64,000 nt of DNA from positions 18,043,565-18,107,564 of the forward strand of contig CM064681.1 in assembly GCA_032717465.1 (NCBI GenBank), read 5' to 3'. This document shows, piece by piece, positions 9,494 to 20,664 of this stretch. The notes beneath the pieces are model-generated. The model did not search any database and was not told where the DNA came from. It saw only the letters and a list, made by a program, of their open reading frames with translations. Within the stretch, counting starts at the first letter, position 1, and each line of letters starts with the position of its first letter. The translations under genes were made by a program, and so were the position numbers. The stretch is from Coenobita brevimanus. Its lineage: Eukaryota > Arthropoda > Malacostraca > Decapoda > Coenobitidae.

Positions 9494-11007
9494 TTAACAT
9501 AAAACAGTAATACACTAATCAATTATTTTGCTGATTGTTCATCTGCAAACTGCAAAGATAACTGTTAGATGCTGAAAACTGCATCTCAGTTTAGAATATT
9601 TATATTATTCTACTGTAGAATGTTCTAAACAATGTTCAACCATACCAGAACGTTACAAACTGTTCTAGAAAGTTCTAAACAGTTCTAAAATCTATGCATC
9701 TATAAATTTTAAAAAAAACCTATATAAAGATTAATAATGTCATAGAGCTTGCGTGTGGTAACGTTAATTATATGGTAATTCATTTTTTTTTATTTGGGGT
9801 GACCTTTTTTTAAAACTTAGAGGAATAAGGGCTGTTTTCTTTGTTTTTAAACAAAAGTTCATCAATTTATGATACAGGCTACCTTTTATTTGAAAAAAAA
9901 AAAAAGTTATAACCCTACTGTACACCTTAACTTGAGTTTTCCCACTCTTAACTTTCAGTGTTTCTGTTTGATTTAATCCCGGGCCCTTAATGGCATCACA
10001 CAGAACTGCATCAGGGCATGCCTTATGCAGATTTCATGAGAACAGTTACAAGAGCCTGCCCTGGAAGACATTCTGTCGTATACGAGTATTAATCAGTGAC
10101 AACGTACCTAATTTCAAACAGTCTGCTATTCACTCCAGTGAATTACCTGAGGGCCCTGTAGAGCATTCTGATTGCTGAAGTGGGGGTCCGATGTGATAAT
10201 ATTTATGTCTCAATTTCCGACAAATGTACATTCTAAATTTTTTATGAATAACCTGTCATATTCACACGCAGTTTAGATACAACACGGAGACCCTCAGTGT
10301 GTGCCACATTCTTATGCTCAAGCATCATTATCAGGATTGTAACGTGTCTCGTGGGAAGCAAAATTTGGATTTTTTTGCATCATAGCTTGCACCTGTGAAT
10401 TTCAGATGTCCTTCATGTCCACTGATACAGTTAGAAATACGTCAGCACAACGGCATCGACAAATCTGATGATCTGCTACGATCACTGCTGCCATGTTGTT
10501 TTAGTTCCTCTCGGTAACATTCATTCTTTGCTCATTTTATTATTCTCTTTTCAGCCATCAATGTTTGACCAAGATTAGTTAGTCTTCCCTTTAGTTCACT
10601 TTTAGTGTTAATAAAAATCTCACCATCCATGCTATTTACTCGAACAGATTTCTGATAGCTACCTTACGTCTCCCATTCTGTTAGGAATCACTAAAGCCAG
10701 CGTTTCTGATTCTGGCAGCCGTGAGAAGTTTTTCGGCTGAATAATTGCTATGGTCCTGGTTATAGAACTGCCGAGGTTATCATCAGTCTTTACATAATGG
10801 TATATGACATTTGGTGGCAGGAGACGGATTTCATCCATTGTGCTCCGTATATTGGGTGGTTCTCAGGTGGGCCGCGGACTAGGCTTGATAGTAAAATGAA
10901 GAAAATAAGGTAAAAAATATATACTGTAAATGCATTTTTTAAAATGTACGTTTCCCACCATCTATCTATCTATCTATTTATGTATCTATCTATACATACA
11001 TATATAC

Positions 11008-11009
<2 letters not shown>

Positions 11010-11072
<63 letters not shown>
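11010..11072 (+). repeat. (GA)n microsatellite
   Basis: An uninterrupted GA/AG dinucleotide run of about 63 bp, preceded by a short TATC/TATA patch. Confidence 0.98.
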
Positions 11073-11076
<4 letters not shown>

Positions 11077-11169
11077 TAAACTTCAAAGTGTTGAAATATT
11101 CATTTCTAACATTAAAATTTTATGATATGTAATATTTGATGACATTTGGCCATTGCAAAATAATTACAG

Positions 11170-11171
<2 letters not shown>

Positions 11172-11243
<72 letters not shown>
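11172..11243. repeat. (TA)n microsatellite
   Basis: Uninterrupted TA repeat of about 72 bp in AT-rich sequence. Confidence 0.98.
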
Positions 11244-11244
<1 letters not shown>

Positions 11245-12562
11245 GATCATTGAAACATGCAAACTTTTCTATAAATTTGGGGGCCCACTGATGAGTTTGG
11301 CCTGGGGCCCATAAGTAGGTAAATCCGGCCCTGATTGACTGTCACGTCAATCAGCAGACGAGTTATGTAAACACACTAATGTAGGAAACCTTAATATCTA
11401 GGGGACAAAGAACTAGCACTTACAAATATTAACGTATTAGTGCTCGATTATTAGAGAATTTATTCAAATATATTTTCAGCCATTAGCCAAGACGAAAAAC
11501 TGAATGACTAAATAAATGAATATCTAAAATTAGTTAAGCCCTGTCAATCTGAGTAACAATCTGCAAACAAATCAGAATCAGTGTATATTAGGTGATGTCG
11601 AAATTCGGCACAGATTCCTAAATAGGGGAAACGAACTAAATATCAGAAAATCGTCCAAAGATCATAAAATATATTGGTGCATCACAACTATAAAGTAATA
11701 GCACATCCAGGCAATGAGTGGAGACGGTAATAACATCAAGATCAACATGTTATATGTGTAAAAGATGGAAATTATATACACAATATGGACGAATAATAAT
11801 GCATGATAGACTGGTAGGATGCAAACATGTGGTGCCGATGACGGCGAAGCGGAAACAAAATTGTTGTAGACATCTGAAATTCCCAAACTCATTTATTATA
11901 GTTAAATCCATGGTACTTTTTTGCTTGTCCATTAAAAAAAAAACACACACACACACACACGTTTTGTACCTAACAAACCACCACCTTCATAAATACAAAC
12001 ACACATTCAATGTCGCAACTTCTCACCATGAAAAGTGTGGCCTTGAATAACGAAGTGGTGGGAAGTGGATCTTGACCTGTCCTACATTATTCATAAGCAT
12101 TCTGCAAGTCAAATCCTACATGTTCCAATATTTGAACAACAAATGCGGAGATAAGTAAAATGGGGCTTCAGTGCATTGAAGTTCGTATCCATAAATAATA
12201 TAAAGGACAAACACTCGTCTCTGCCTGCAACCACGACCAGGAAAACATTCAGGTTTGGAAATGAGAACAGTTGCCCTGAAAACAACATTCATAAATTCTT
12301 ACATACAGAACAGGAGAAAACAAGGCGTAAAACGCAATAAGTCGTCTTCTCTATATTCTTCATGTCATAACGCTCTGGACAATATATTCCAACAATGAGG
12401 AGGCACAAAGCAGTAAGCATGTTATTTTCTTGAAAACAGGTTGCTTTCTTGCTTCATGGGCCTTCTGTTCCTACATGCGGTAGACTGTTGATTACAATGT
12501 CTCTTTTTGCCTGTGTTTCTTCAGTGCTATGAGACAAGATTTACTTTTTTTTTTTTTTTTTT

Positions 12563-12565
<3 letters not shown>

Positions 12566-12610
<45 letters not shown>
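12566..12610 (+). repeat. (GA)n microsatellite
   Basis: Uninterrupted GA repeat directly after a T-run (12545-12562), about 55 bp upstream of candidate exon 1. Confidence 0.98.
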
Positions 12611-12612
<2 letters not shown>

Positions 12613-12663
12613 CAGTATCATAACAAATTAAAAAAAATTACAGATAGCCCTGATCGTTGCTAC

Positions 12664-12754
12664 ATGACAATGAAGCCCGCTCATATCCAGTTGTTGGTTG
12701 TGGTGGCTGTGACTGTGCCTGCTGTTAGTGCCTCAGCTCTTTTTCCTTCCTCAG
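12664..12754 (+). CDS. Candidate host gene, exon 1: signal peptide (ionotropic-receptor-like gene)
   Basis: Reading from ATG at 12664 gives MTMKPAHIQ and then a hydrophobic run (LLVVVAVTVPAV) with small residues (SASA) suited to signal peptidase cleavage; a second ATG at 12670 is an equally good start. The frame ends at TCAG|GTATAT (donor at 12755), phase 1. A (CA)n(TA)n microsatellite follows at once, so the open frame beyond the donor is not coding. Exon 2 starts in the compatible phase. A secreted or membrane N-terminus fits a receptor. The 5' UTR may begin after the acceptor-like ttacag ending at 12642. Exon status is inferred from splice sites, phase and composition. Confidence 0.55.
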
Positions 12755-12766
12755 GTATATCCTTGC

Positions 12767-12768
<2 letters not shown>

Positions 12769-12859
<91 letters not shown>
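12769..12859. repeat. (CA)n(TA)n compound microsatellite
   Basis: A CA run to 12800 continues directly into a TA run to 12859, starting 14 bp after the candidate exon 1 donor. Confidence 0.98.
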
Positions 12860-12861
<2 letters not shown>

Positions 12862-13274
12862 CACGAGATCACATCAGCAAGGGAAATTTATTGAAATTAT
12901 TGAAATAATTCCAGTCTCATTAATTTCGCTAACCCCTTCACTACTAAGGACTGTTCTAAGCCTGGTAATCGTTTGGCTGAATGCTAAGTCAATACAAGGA
13001 AAGGTCATATTTTTTATGTGAACTCATGGACAGTTCTAGGTTAAGGAGGCTTATTAACACATCTTCCTTATCAATTCTGTTCTGCTTTTTGGACGATAAT
13101 ATTTTCGCCCTTTGATACACAAAATATGTCGATATTAAGTGGCTTGGATTATTATAGAGGAATGTCGCTTTGTAATACGCCATATAAATCTTCATGAAAA
13201 AGTTGCTAGAAAGCCCCCTAACCCATGAGATTGCAATTCAGGGGATATATCTTTTTCTGTTAATTCATTTGCAG

Positions 13275-13399
13275 ATTCGGCAGACGTGATGGCGGAAGCG
13301 ACCCAGATGTTTGGTTCAGTACTGTCGACACTGTTACAAAACAAATGTTACGCTATATTGTTTTCTGATGGCTCTACATCACACAACACCATATTCAAG
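13275..13399 (+). CDS. Candidate host gene, exon 2 (receptor N-terminal domain)
   Basis: A pyrimidine-rich acceptor, ttaattcatttgcag, ends at 13274. In the phase left by exon 1 the sequence reads DSADVMAEATQMFGSV, then LSTLLQNKCYAILFSDG, then STSHNTIFK, with no stop. It ends at AAG|GTACCG (phase 0); an alternative donor 6 bp later (GTATCT) would add Val-Pro without changing phase. The pattern of a helix, then Cys, then a hydrophobic strand ending in (S/T)DG resembles the N-terminal domain of crustacean ionotropic receptors as I recall them. The receptor assignment is inference. Confidence 0.55.
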
Positions 13400-13917
13400 G
13401 TACCGGTATCTGATAAAAAACCACTGAAATTGTGACAGTGTTGTAACCAAAGCTATTCCAGAAAATACAATGGTAATACTGTTATCTCCCCTTAACACTT
13501 CCTGATTACGTATATACATCATTCATTCAGGTTAACACCAGATGATTTTGTATTACATATCCTTTAGTAAATTTAAAGGAATACACCAATACGATGCAGT
13601 TTCTGTGCTATAGTTCCTGCCTTCAGTAAAGTCTATTAAGCTTAAGGAAGACTTGCTGTTATTGGTATCAGGGAAAGATACATCAGACCTTCAAAGATCA
13701 AAATGTCTACCCCAAGCTAAGCAAAATCGTCTAGAAAGAGCATAAACATTATTATTATTATTATTATTTTTTTTTTTTATGTTAGAGGTTAATTTTGACG
13801 TCTGGATCGAATTTCTTAAGAAAACGTTTTTGAAAGACTAGGACTTTACATTAAATTTTGTCAGGATTCAAGCTCTTGCCAACCTTGAAGTACTATTCAC
13901 TCCCTGGAGGACATACA

Positions 13918-13939
13918 CACACACACACACACACACACA
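13918..13939 (+). repeat. (CA)n microsatellite
   Basis: Short CA run just upstream of the LINE that fills this intron. Confidence 0.95.
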
Positions 13940-14069
13940 GTTTAAACAAGACTTGTTCAAACAGAAAAGAGAACCAAGTAGCAAAAGAATGCGCTCAATC
14001 AGCTGATTGTTTGTTTAGACTACAACTGCCCCAGGGAATGTAAGTACTCTGTGCTTTTAGTATTGCAAA

Positions 14070-15161
14070 ATGGGCACATACTTTAGTAAAGCATATTTGG
14101 AAAAGAAAGGGGATAAAGGTAGAAAGCAGGATGATGATTTCTACCAAGAACTGGTTGAAATGGAGACTCACAATAAATTGGTAGAGCGTGTACACAGACT
14201 GGAGATGGCCTTCCAGAATGAGATTGATGAAATAAAGAAGCAGATGCACTTGCAAAAGGAAGAAATAGAAAAAAAATAGGAAGGGAAGTCAACAAGAAAG
14301 ACACAACCATATGTGAACTAACAGTGGAAGTGAGTACACTTAGGAGGAAAATGAGTGAAATGGCAAGTACAGTAGCCAACCACGAGAGTATTATGGAAGA
14401 GTTCAAAAATGATACAGAGACAATTTGGCAAGTAAGCAGTCTGATAGACCAGAGCAGGGATATTGAGGAAAAGATAATACAGGTGAATGAAGCTGTGCAA
14501 AGCTACAAAAAATGATGTGCAAACCACGTATGCTGAAATGGTGAAAGTAAAGAAAGACTTAGAAACAAGGGTGGAAGAAAAAACGCATTAAAAAGGAAGT
14601 GAAAAGAATAATCCAAAACAATCCAAAGTTAGAGATTCAGTAGATATCAACAAATCTATAGTAATCACTGGTATAGAAGAGGAAGAAGTAAAAAAACAAG
14701 ATCTCAAGAGACAAAAAGGAGATGGCAAATGTAATGAGTTTATTGAAAGAAGTATCAGAGGAAATCTGTAGTAAAGACATAGAGGAACACAAAAGGTTAG
14801 GGAAATACGAGAAAAGCAAGTCAAGACCTCTAAAGGTAACTTTCCAGAGTGTAAACACTGTGTAGGAGATACTAAAAAATGCAAAGAATCTTATGGAAAA
14901 AGAGGAGTTCAAAAATGTATGGATAAAAAGATGCCGAACACAAGAGGAACTAGAATTACTGAAAGAGAAGAGGAAGGAAGCAAAAACAATAAATGAGGGA
15001 AGATGCCGAACACAAGAGGAACTAGAATTACTGAAAGAGAAGAGGAAGGAAGCAAAAACAATAAATGAGGGAAGATCAGAAGAAGAGAAGAACAAGTTTT
15101 TTTTTTTTTACAAAGTAATAGGATTGCAGGTACGAAAGTGGTGCATAAACAGGAGGGAATA
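14070..15161 (+). pseudogene. LINE ORF1: coiled coil plus RRM-like domain
   Basis: Begins MGTYFSKAYLEKKGDKG at 14070, followed by charged heptad-like sequence to a stop at about 14277. It resumes at 14324 (EVSTLRRKMSEMAS) to about 14513. After frameshifts comes an RRM-like block: KSIVITGIEEEE (about 14655), KRLGKYEKSKSRPLKVTF (about 14790-14845) and NEGRSEEEKNKFFFF with KVIGLQVRKW (to 15145). That order matches the RNA-binding ORF1 of CR1/L2-like LINEs. It carries a perfect 72-bp tandem duplication. Confidence 0.65.
14929..15072 (+). repeat. Perfect 72-bp tandem duplication inside LINE ORF1
   Basis: Copies 14929-15000 and 15001-15072 are identical. Each encodes 24 residues starting RCRTQEELELLKEK, so the frame is kept. 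The lack of any difference means it is recent relative to the decay of the element. Confidence 0.95.
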
Positions 15162-15164
15162 AAA

Positions 15165-15920
15165 AGGAGGAAGGTAGTAGAACCATGTCATGACAAGTAT
15201 ATAAACAAGATGATTAAGTTGATGTACTCAAATATGGATAGAATGGTATCTAAATTATTAGAAATGAATGATTATGTCAGAGAAAATGAACCACATATAA
15301 TATCCCTAACTGAAACAAAATTAACACCAAGGATATCAAATGACATACTAAACTTAGAGGAATATAATATATGGAGAAGAGAAAGAAACTTAAAAAAAAG
15401 GAGGAGGAATTATAATATTAACTAAGAAAAATCTAAGTCAATGAAATAAAACTAGATATACCCTCACAAGTAGAACTGATTGCAGTAGAAATCAACACAT
15501 CTGAAGGGAAAGTAATTGTAGCCAATTTGTACACGCCACCCACACCAAACACATGGGAAAGAGACGAATATGAGGACCTGGCAGAGAGTACAAATCAGAG
15601 TTTAAGAGCATTATCACATATAATGGATGAGAAATCGGAAAGAATTATACTAACTGGAGATTTTAATACAAATATAAATTGGAATACTCTAGATAAAATA
15701 AGCCAAGAAAGCTGTTGGGACCAAAAGCTCCTGGATCTCGTGCAATAGTTTTTCCTAACGCAACATGTGAGGGAAACCACCAGAAAAAGAGGACTCGATG
15801 TACCTTCAATGCTAGATCTCATATTTACTAGGCAAGAATATGATATTGACAGTTTAATATATCACCCTCCACTCGGCAAAAGCGACCATGCAGTACTAAA
15901 TTGCAACTTCAGGATAGCAT
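15165..15920 (+). pseudogene. LINE ORF2 endonuclease domain
   Basis: Reads LMYSNMDRMVSKLLEM, then SLTETKLTPR (15300-15330), IWRRERNLKKR, then after a frameshift VANLYTPPTP (about 15520), LTGDFNTNINW (about 15650-15685), and after a stop PPLGKSDHAVLNC (about 15870-15905). The Glu of the TET motif, Asp/Asn of GDFN and the SDH motif are all kept. The interruptions are two frameshifts and a stop. Confidence 0.7.
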
Positions 15921-16179
15921 AATGACATAGTTAACAGCAATGAAAATTACAAAAAGAGCCTAAACTACAAAAAGGGAAATTATCATGACCTAAAGAAGTA
16001 TTTCTTAGAAGTTGATTGGGAAAATGAGCTTAGAGGACAAGATTTAAATGCTGAATATAAAAAATTCTGTGAATTTTATGAAATAGGAGTCCAGAAGTAC
16101 ATCCCACAGCACAAAGAAGCAGATAAGAAAATAGAGAAATGGTTCAATACAGAATGTAAAAAATCAAAAGAAAGAAGAG

Positions 16180-18061
16180 ATTTGTTATGGAACAGATACA
16201 GAAAACACAATAGTGAAAGGGCATATAATAATTACAAACAGGCAAGAAACGATCATACAAGAATAAGGAGGGAAGCCCAAAAACAGTTTGAGGAGGATAT
16301 CATAAATAAAAGTAGTGATCAACCGAAGCTATTTTACAGCTACATCAGAAGCAAAACCAAAGTAAAAGATAATAATAATACAATCCATTACGGACAAGGG
16401 AATCACCTATACACAAAAGAAAGATATTTGTAATGCACTAAATAAGAATTTCCAATCAGTTTTTACAGAAGAAAATTTTTTTTAGAGGGACTATGTGGAA
16501 CATGCGTGCCAACACATACTACCAGATATACAAATATCAGAAAAAGTAATACAGGAGGAGTTAAGTAAATTAGACAGAGGAAAAGCAAATGGTCCTGATG
16601 AAATTTCATGTTGGGTGCTACGAGAATGTGCAAAGGAGTTAAGTAAACCATTATTTTTAATTTCAAGAAATCCTTGAGTCAAAGTAAACTACCTGATATT
16701 TGGAAGAAAGCAAATATTGTCCCCTTATTCAAGAAAGGGAATAGACAAAATCCACTCAACTTCCGACCAGTATCACTGACCAGTGTTGTAAGCAAGGTAT
16801 TAGAAAAGCTTATAAGAAAAGCTTGGGTAAATCATCTAGAAGAACACAATATGATAACACAAAGACAGTTTGGTTTCAGAAAAGGAAAATCATGTGTTAC
16901 TAATCTGTTGAGCTACTATGACAGAGAAACAGACACAATACAGGAAAGAGAAGGATGGGTGGACAGTATCTATTTAGATTTCAACAAAGCATTTGACACA
17001 GTACCACACCAAAGACTTTTATGGAAACTGTACCATCAAGAAGGAATTCGAGGCAAACTGTTTTGTTGGATGCAAGATTTTCTCATAAAAAGAGAAATGA
17101 GAACAGTACTAAGGGGAAACTACTCATCATTGAAAGAAGTGACTAGTGGAATACCACAGGGCTCAGTGCTGGCATCAATCATGGTTTTAGTGTATATAAA
17201 TGATATAAACAGTAACACTGGAAATGAAAGCTATCTAAATATGTTTGCAGATGATGCAAAATTACAAAGGAGAATTACTAACACAAACTCCTGTAAAGAG
17301 CTACAAGAAGAATTAAATAAACTTCATGAATGGAGCAATACATGGCAAATGGAATTCAATGTGGACAAGTGTCATGTAATCAAGTTTGGTAAAAGTGGAA
17401 AAAGACCTGAATGGGATTATCCGTTAGGAAATAAAACCCTACACCCATCAGAAAGAGAGAAGGACCTAGGTGTGATTATCAATACCAGACTATCTCCGGC
17501 TGACCACATCAGTGAGAAGGTACGGAACATGTATACACTGCTTGCAAATATGAGAATACCATTCACATACATAAATGAAGACATGCTGAGAAGGATAATA
17601 ACATCATTCATCAGATCAACCCTGGAGTATGCATCAGTAGTCTGGAGTCCTCATCTCAAAAAACACATAGACAAGATTGAAAAAGTTCAAAGGGCCGCTA
17701 CAAATGGATACCAAGCTTAAGGGATCTAAGCTACGAAGAAAGACTAAATAAACTGAATCTACCAACACTACAGGAGAGAAGGAAAAGAGGTGACATGATA
17801 ATGCTATATAAATGCATATCAGGGAAGGAGAAAATAGACATAAATGATTACTTAACATATGGGGAAGTATCAGCAAGAGGACACTGCAAAAAACTGCATA
17901 AGAAGAGAGGTGATAAAGACTTGAGGAAATTCAGTTTCCCAAACAAAGCATTTGATCAGTGGAATGCACTACCGAATAAAATAGTGTGTGCCAAAACAAT
18001 TCACAAATTTAAGGATATGTACGATAAATATGGTTTAAGACACGGGACAGTACGAGTTTGA
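16180..18061 (+). pseudogene. LINE ORF2 reverse transcriptase and C-terminal domain
   Basis: A linker (16182-16433) precedes the RT. The RT reads KLDRGKANGPDEIS (16570-16610), a frameshift near 16675, then a 348-codon open frame to 17720. That frame holds NFRPVSLTSVVSKVLE, QRQFGFRKGKSC, YLDFNKAFDTVPH (first catalytic Asp), SGIPQGSVLA, YINDI, NMFADDAKLQ (catalytic Asp pair) and MEFNVDKCHVIKFG. A frameshift at about 17715 leads into the C-terminus (17795-18061) with RGDMIMLYKC, ARGHCKKL and FDQWNALPNKIV. These are the usual CR1-superfamily blocks. The RT catalytic residues are intact. Confidence 0.8.
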
Positions 18062-18105
18062 CTCATTCCTGTAACGATACAATTAGGTAAGAACAATTAG
18101 GTAAG

Positions 18106-18141
18106 AGAACACACACACACACAGACACACACACACACACA
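18106..18141 (+). repeat. (CA)n microsatellite at the LINE 3' end
   Basis: CA repeat with one (CAGA) interruption, directly after the repeated LINE tail. Confidence 0.95.
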
Positions 18142-18360
18142 CTAAACGACTTCTGTATAGTTCTAGGGCCCATATTCCATTTGGGATAACACAGGGCTTA
18201 GCTTTTGTACCGTATATGGAAAAAATAATAAACAATAATCAGATATCTAGAGTGTAGTATGGGCAGTGTAAAGTAGATATACTCGTACATAATTTTACAT
18301 CCATTGCTTGCATCTGGCGCAGTGTGGAAGCTTATCGTATGTGTACATTTTATAATGTAG

Positions 18361-18474
18361 ATGGATGCGTTGCGGTCAGCGTGGGGTACAGCTGTGTTCG
18401 AGATTGATGTGGACAGCCAGCATGCTAACGTGACAAAAACATATATCTCCAGAGTGGTCGGCTTTGCTCGCCGG
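18361..18474 (+). CDS. Candidate host gene, exon 3 (receptor N-terminal domain)
   Basis: The acceptor ends ttataatgtag at 18360. Thirty-eight codons follow in phase 0: [17 protein letters not shown], then [15 protein letters not shown], then VGFARR. The exon ends CGG|GTAAGT, a consensus donor (18475). Phase in and out are both 0, matching exon 2. Joined to exons 1-2 the product would have about 110 residues and read as one folded N-terminal domain (strand [11 protein letters not shown]-glycosylation site NVT, amphipathic helix). It resembles the ionotropic-receptor amino-terminal region. The next exon is not securely found in the window. Confidence 0.6.
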
Positions 18475-18493
18475 GTAAGTAATCTGCGTCATT

Positions 18494-18497
<4 letters not shown>

Positions 18498-18586
<89 letters not shown>
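18498..18586. repeat. (TA)n microsatellite
   Basis: Uninterrupted TA repeat of about 89 bp, starting 23 bp after the exon 3 donor. Confidence 0.98.
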
Positions 18587-18590
<4 letters not shown>

Positions 18591-18639
18591 TGCAAAACAT
18601 ACACCCTGTAAATAATATAAATATATGCACCCACATAGA

Positions 18640-20440
18640 CGATGAAATAGACAAACTTTGACGAAATCTCCCAGATTATGGAAGAAGAATAGACCGGATG
18701 TACTCGTACTATACTAATTGGAGACACAATGCAACATTGACAAATCGAAAACTGGAGAAAAATGTATGGGAAAATTCGGAGTAGGTGAAAGGAATAACAG
18801 GTGAAATGTGGTTAAATATGCTGGAATGGATAACATGAAAATAATGAATACAGACTTCCACAAACGAAAAGGTAGAAAACAAACTGCATTACAGCAGATA
18901 AGAACAACAGTCACAAGTGTCACAGTTACCAACAAAGTTAATGTGGGATTTGACCACAGAATGGTGGTTTGCACTGCCAGATTCAGTTTCAGAAGTGAAA
19001 AAGGGCAGCTGAATAAAGGAAAAATGAATTTCCAATAAAAGCAATAAAAAACAAAGCCTCCTTTCAAATAGAAATAAAGAGCAGATTTCAGGCCCCAAGT
19101 TATGCTGGGTTTGACACAGATGAATTGAATGATAGACTAACAAAAGTGTTCAGAGAATCAACGGAAGGAATAGGGAAAGCTAATACAACCAAAGCCAACA
19201 AAAACAACCCTCGAGCTCATGAAAAAAGGAAAGAAAATGAAAGTAAAAAACAAAGATAGGCGAAACAGGAAGACCAGAATTAAGCAAGCTTATTAACAGC
19301 AGACAAAAAGAAGAAAGACGAAAGAGAAACAGGGATCAGATCAAAGAAACTATCAAAAAAAGAATGTCTTAAACGCATCCGAAGCAAACTGGCACTTAGA
19401 ATGCAACAAATTGTATCATAGAAAGAGGTAAATGGTGAATTAATTAAATGCAGAGTTAAGATGGTGAAGAGTTAAAAAATTTTAAAAAGGACTCTAAGCA
19501 TCAAAGAAGATTCAGACACTGGCTAACCATTCAGTTAATACAAGTGAAATACCATAGATAACACCAGATAAACTCAATTATCAGTTATTTACAAACTCAT
19601 CACTAAAGTCCTTACAAACGGACAACTTTCGAAGAAAACTATCCTCGTCTATCCTCGTTATCACGCAGGATTCCTAAGAGAGTATAAGACTGCTGATTAC
19701 CTACACACAATGACTGAAATAACTGAGAAAACTGCAGAATATAATAAACCACTGTACTGAGGGTGTGTCGATTAAGAAAAGTCTTTCAAGTCACGGGAAC
19801 ATATACCAATTGTAAATTCACTGCCGGAACAAGAAATAACGAGAACACAGTAAAACTATTCAAAAACTTACAAGAAACAGAGAACGTCTACAGTTACGTT
19901 ACATAAAGACTCAAAGAATAAAGGTTGAGAAAGGTGTACGTCAAGGAGATACAACTTTACCAGAATTTATTGCAGCACACCTTGAAAGCATTCTCAGATG
20001 GATAAAATTGGAGAACAAATGAATAAACATAGATGAAGAAAACTTAAACCATGTATGATCTGCAGATGACATTGTAATAATCTCAGAAAAAAAACTGAGC
20101 CACTGAGAGAATTGTTAAATAATCTAAATGGAAAAGTCTACATGTTGAGCTAAAGATGAACAGGAGTAAAACTGATGCTTAATACAAATACACCAAAGAG
20201 CGTCATCAGAATAAGTGATTTTTTTTTCTTTTGAAGAAGTCGAGTACAATTGGGACAAATACTAAAACTTACGGAACATGAAAACGAAGTAATACGCGAC
20301 ATTACAATTGGATAGAAAGCTTTTGGTAAATATAGAGACACAATGGGAAGCACCTTGACAGGATGTATGAAGCGACAAGTCTATAAATAATGCATAATAC
20401 CAAAAAGTTTACAGAAAGAAAACTCGCGCGAGTCTCTATG
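18640..20440 (+). mobile_element. RTE-type LINE remnant 1
   Basis: Heavily decayed plus-strand copy. Around 18840-19030 it reads MNTDFHKRKGRK, VTSVTVTNKVNVGFDHRMV, the end of an RTE endonuclease (usual GSDHR reads GFDHR). Around 19925-20110 the RT reads KGVRQGDTTLPEF, AAHLESILRWIKLENK, and after a stop SADDIVIISEK, which keeps the ADD catalytic pair. It continues weakly past 20150 (KMNRSKTDA). Nearly every block is in a different frame. Confidence 0.65.
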
Positions 20441-20587
20441 GGAAAATTGTAACTCCAGGAAGGGTGGCACCGGCCGACTGCAGGCGCCGAAACTGTGACA
20501 GCAGTCGTTTGTGCTGGCTCACACCACACCAGTGTTTAAGGCGAATGTTAGCACTTAATTGGGTTGTAACAGTATCTTCTGCACCAT

Positions 20588-20589
<2 letters not shown>

Positions 20590-20662
<73 letters not shown>
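20590..20662. repeat. (TA)n microsatellite
   Basis: Uninterrupted TA repeat of about 73 bp. Confidence 0.98.

Positions 20663-20664
<2 letters not shown>

Larger units (their letters stand above)
9498..12528. other. AT-rich region with no recognisable gene
   Basis: I see no ORF with a recognisable domain on either strand. The content is AT-rich unique-looking sequence, a (TATC)/(TATG) patch and (GA)n at 10966-11072, a (TA)n tract at 11172-11243 and a short (CA)n at 11941-11960. A GC-rich stretch with two GGGGCCC-like words lies at 11280-11336 and looks like the end of an unidentified repeat. A short frame around 10060-10130 contains LISDNVPNFK, weakly like retroelement integrase, but without supporting flanks. 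Confidence 0.4.
14044..18105 (+). mobile_element. CR1-group LINE in intron 2 of the candidate gene (about 4 kb)
   Basis: Plus strand, with ORF1 (14070-15161), ORF2 (about 15165-18061) and a 3' tail containing two copies of CAATTAGGTAAG (18079-18104) followed by (CA)n. ORF1 holds a coiled coil and an RRM-like segment; ORF2 holds endonuclease, RT and a C-terminal domain. Both are broken by a few stops and frameshifts, but long stretches are open, so it is younger than the LINE at 2449-7330. Short repeated 3' tails rather than poly(A) fit the CR1 superfamily. The 5' boundary is not defined; I see no element signal before about 14044. Confidence 0.75.

Noticed and set aside
10005..10190. Possible integrase fragment (LISDNVPNFK)
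   Set aside because: One short motif-like match, stops on both sides and no neighbouring retroelement domains.
10690..10870. Minus-strand open stretch of about 55 codons (STMDEIRLLPPNV...)
   Set aside because: No recognised domain, no splice sites and normal length for chance in this composition.
10966..11072. CRISPR-like short regular repeats
   Set aside because: Plain dinucleotide and tetranucleotide microsatellites without spacers, in eukaryotic DNA.
13640..13750. Possible extra exon (LKEDLLLLVSGKDTSDL) between exons 2 and 3
   Set aside because: Open frame but no acceptor or donor in the required phase, and exons 2 and 3 join well without it.
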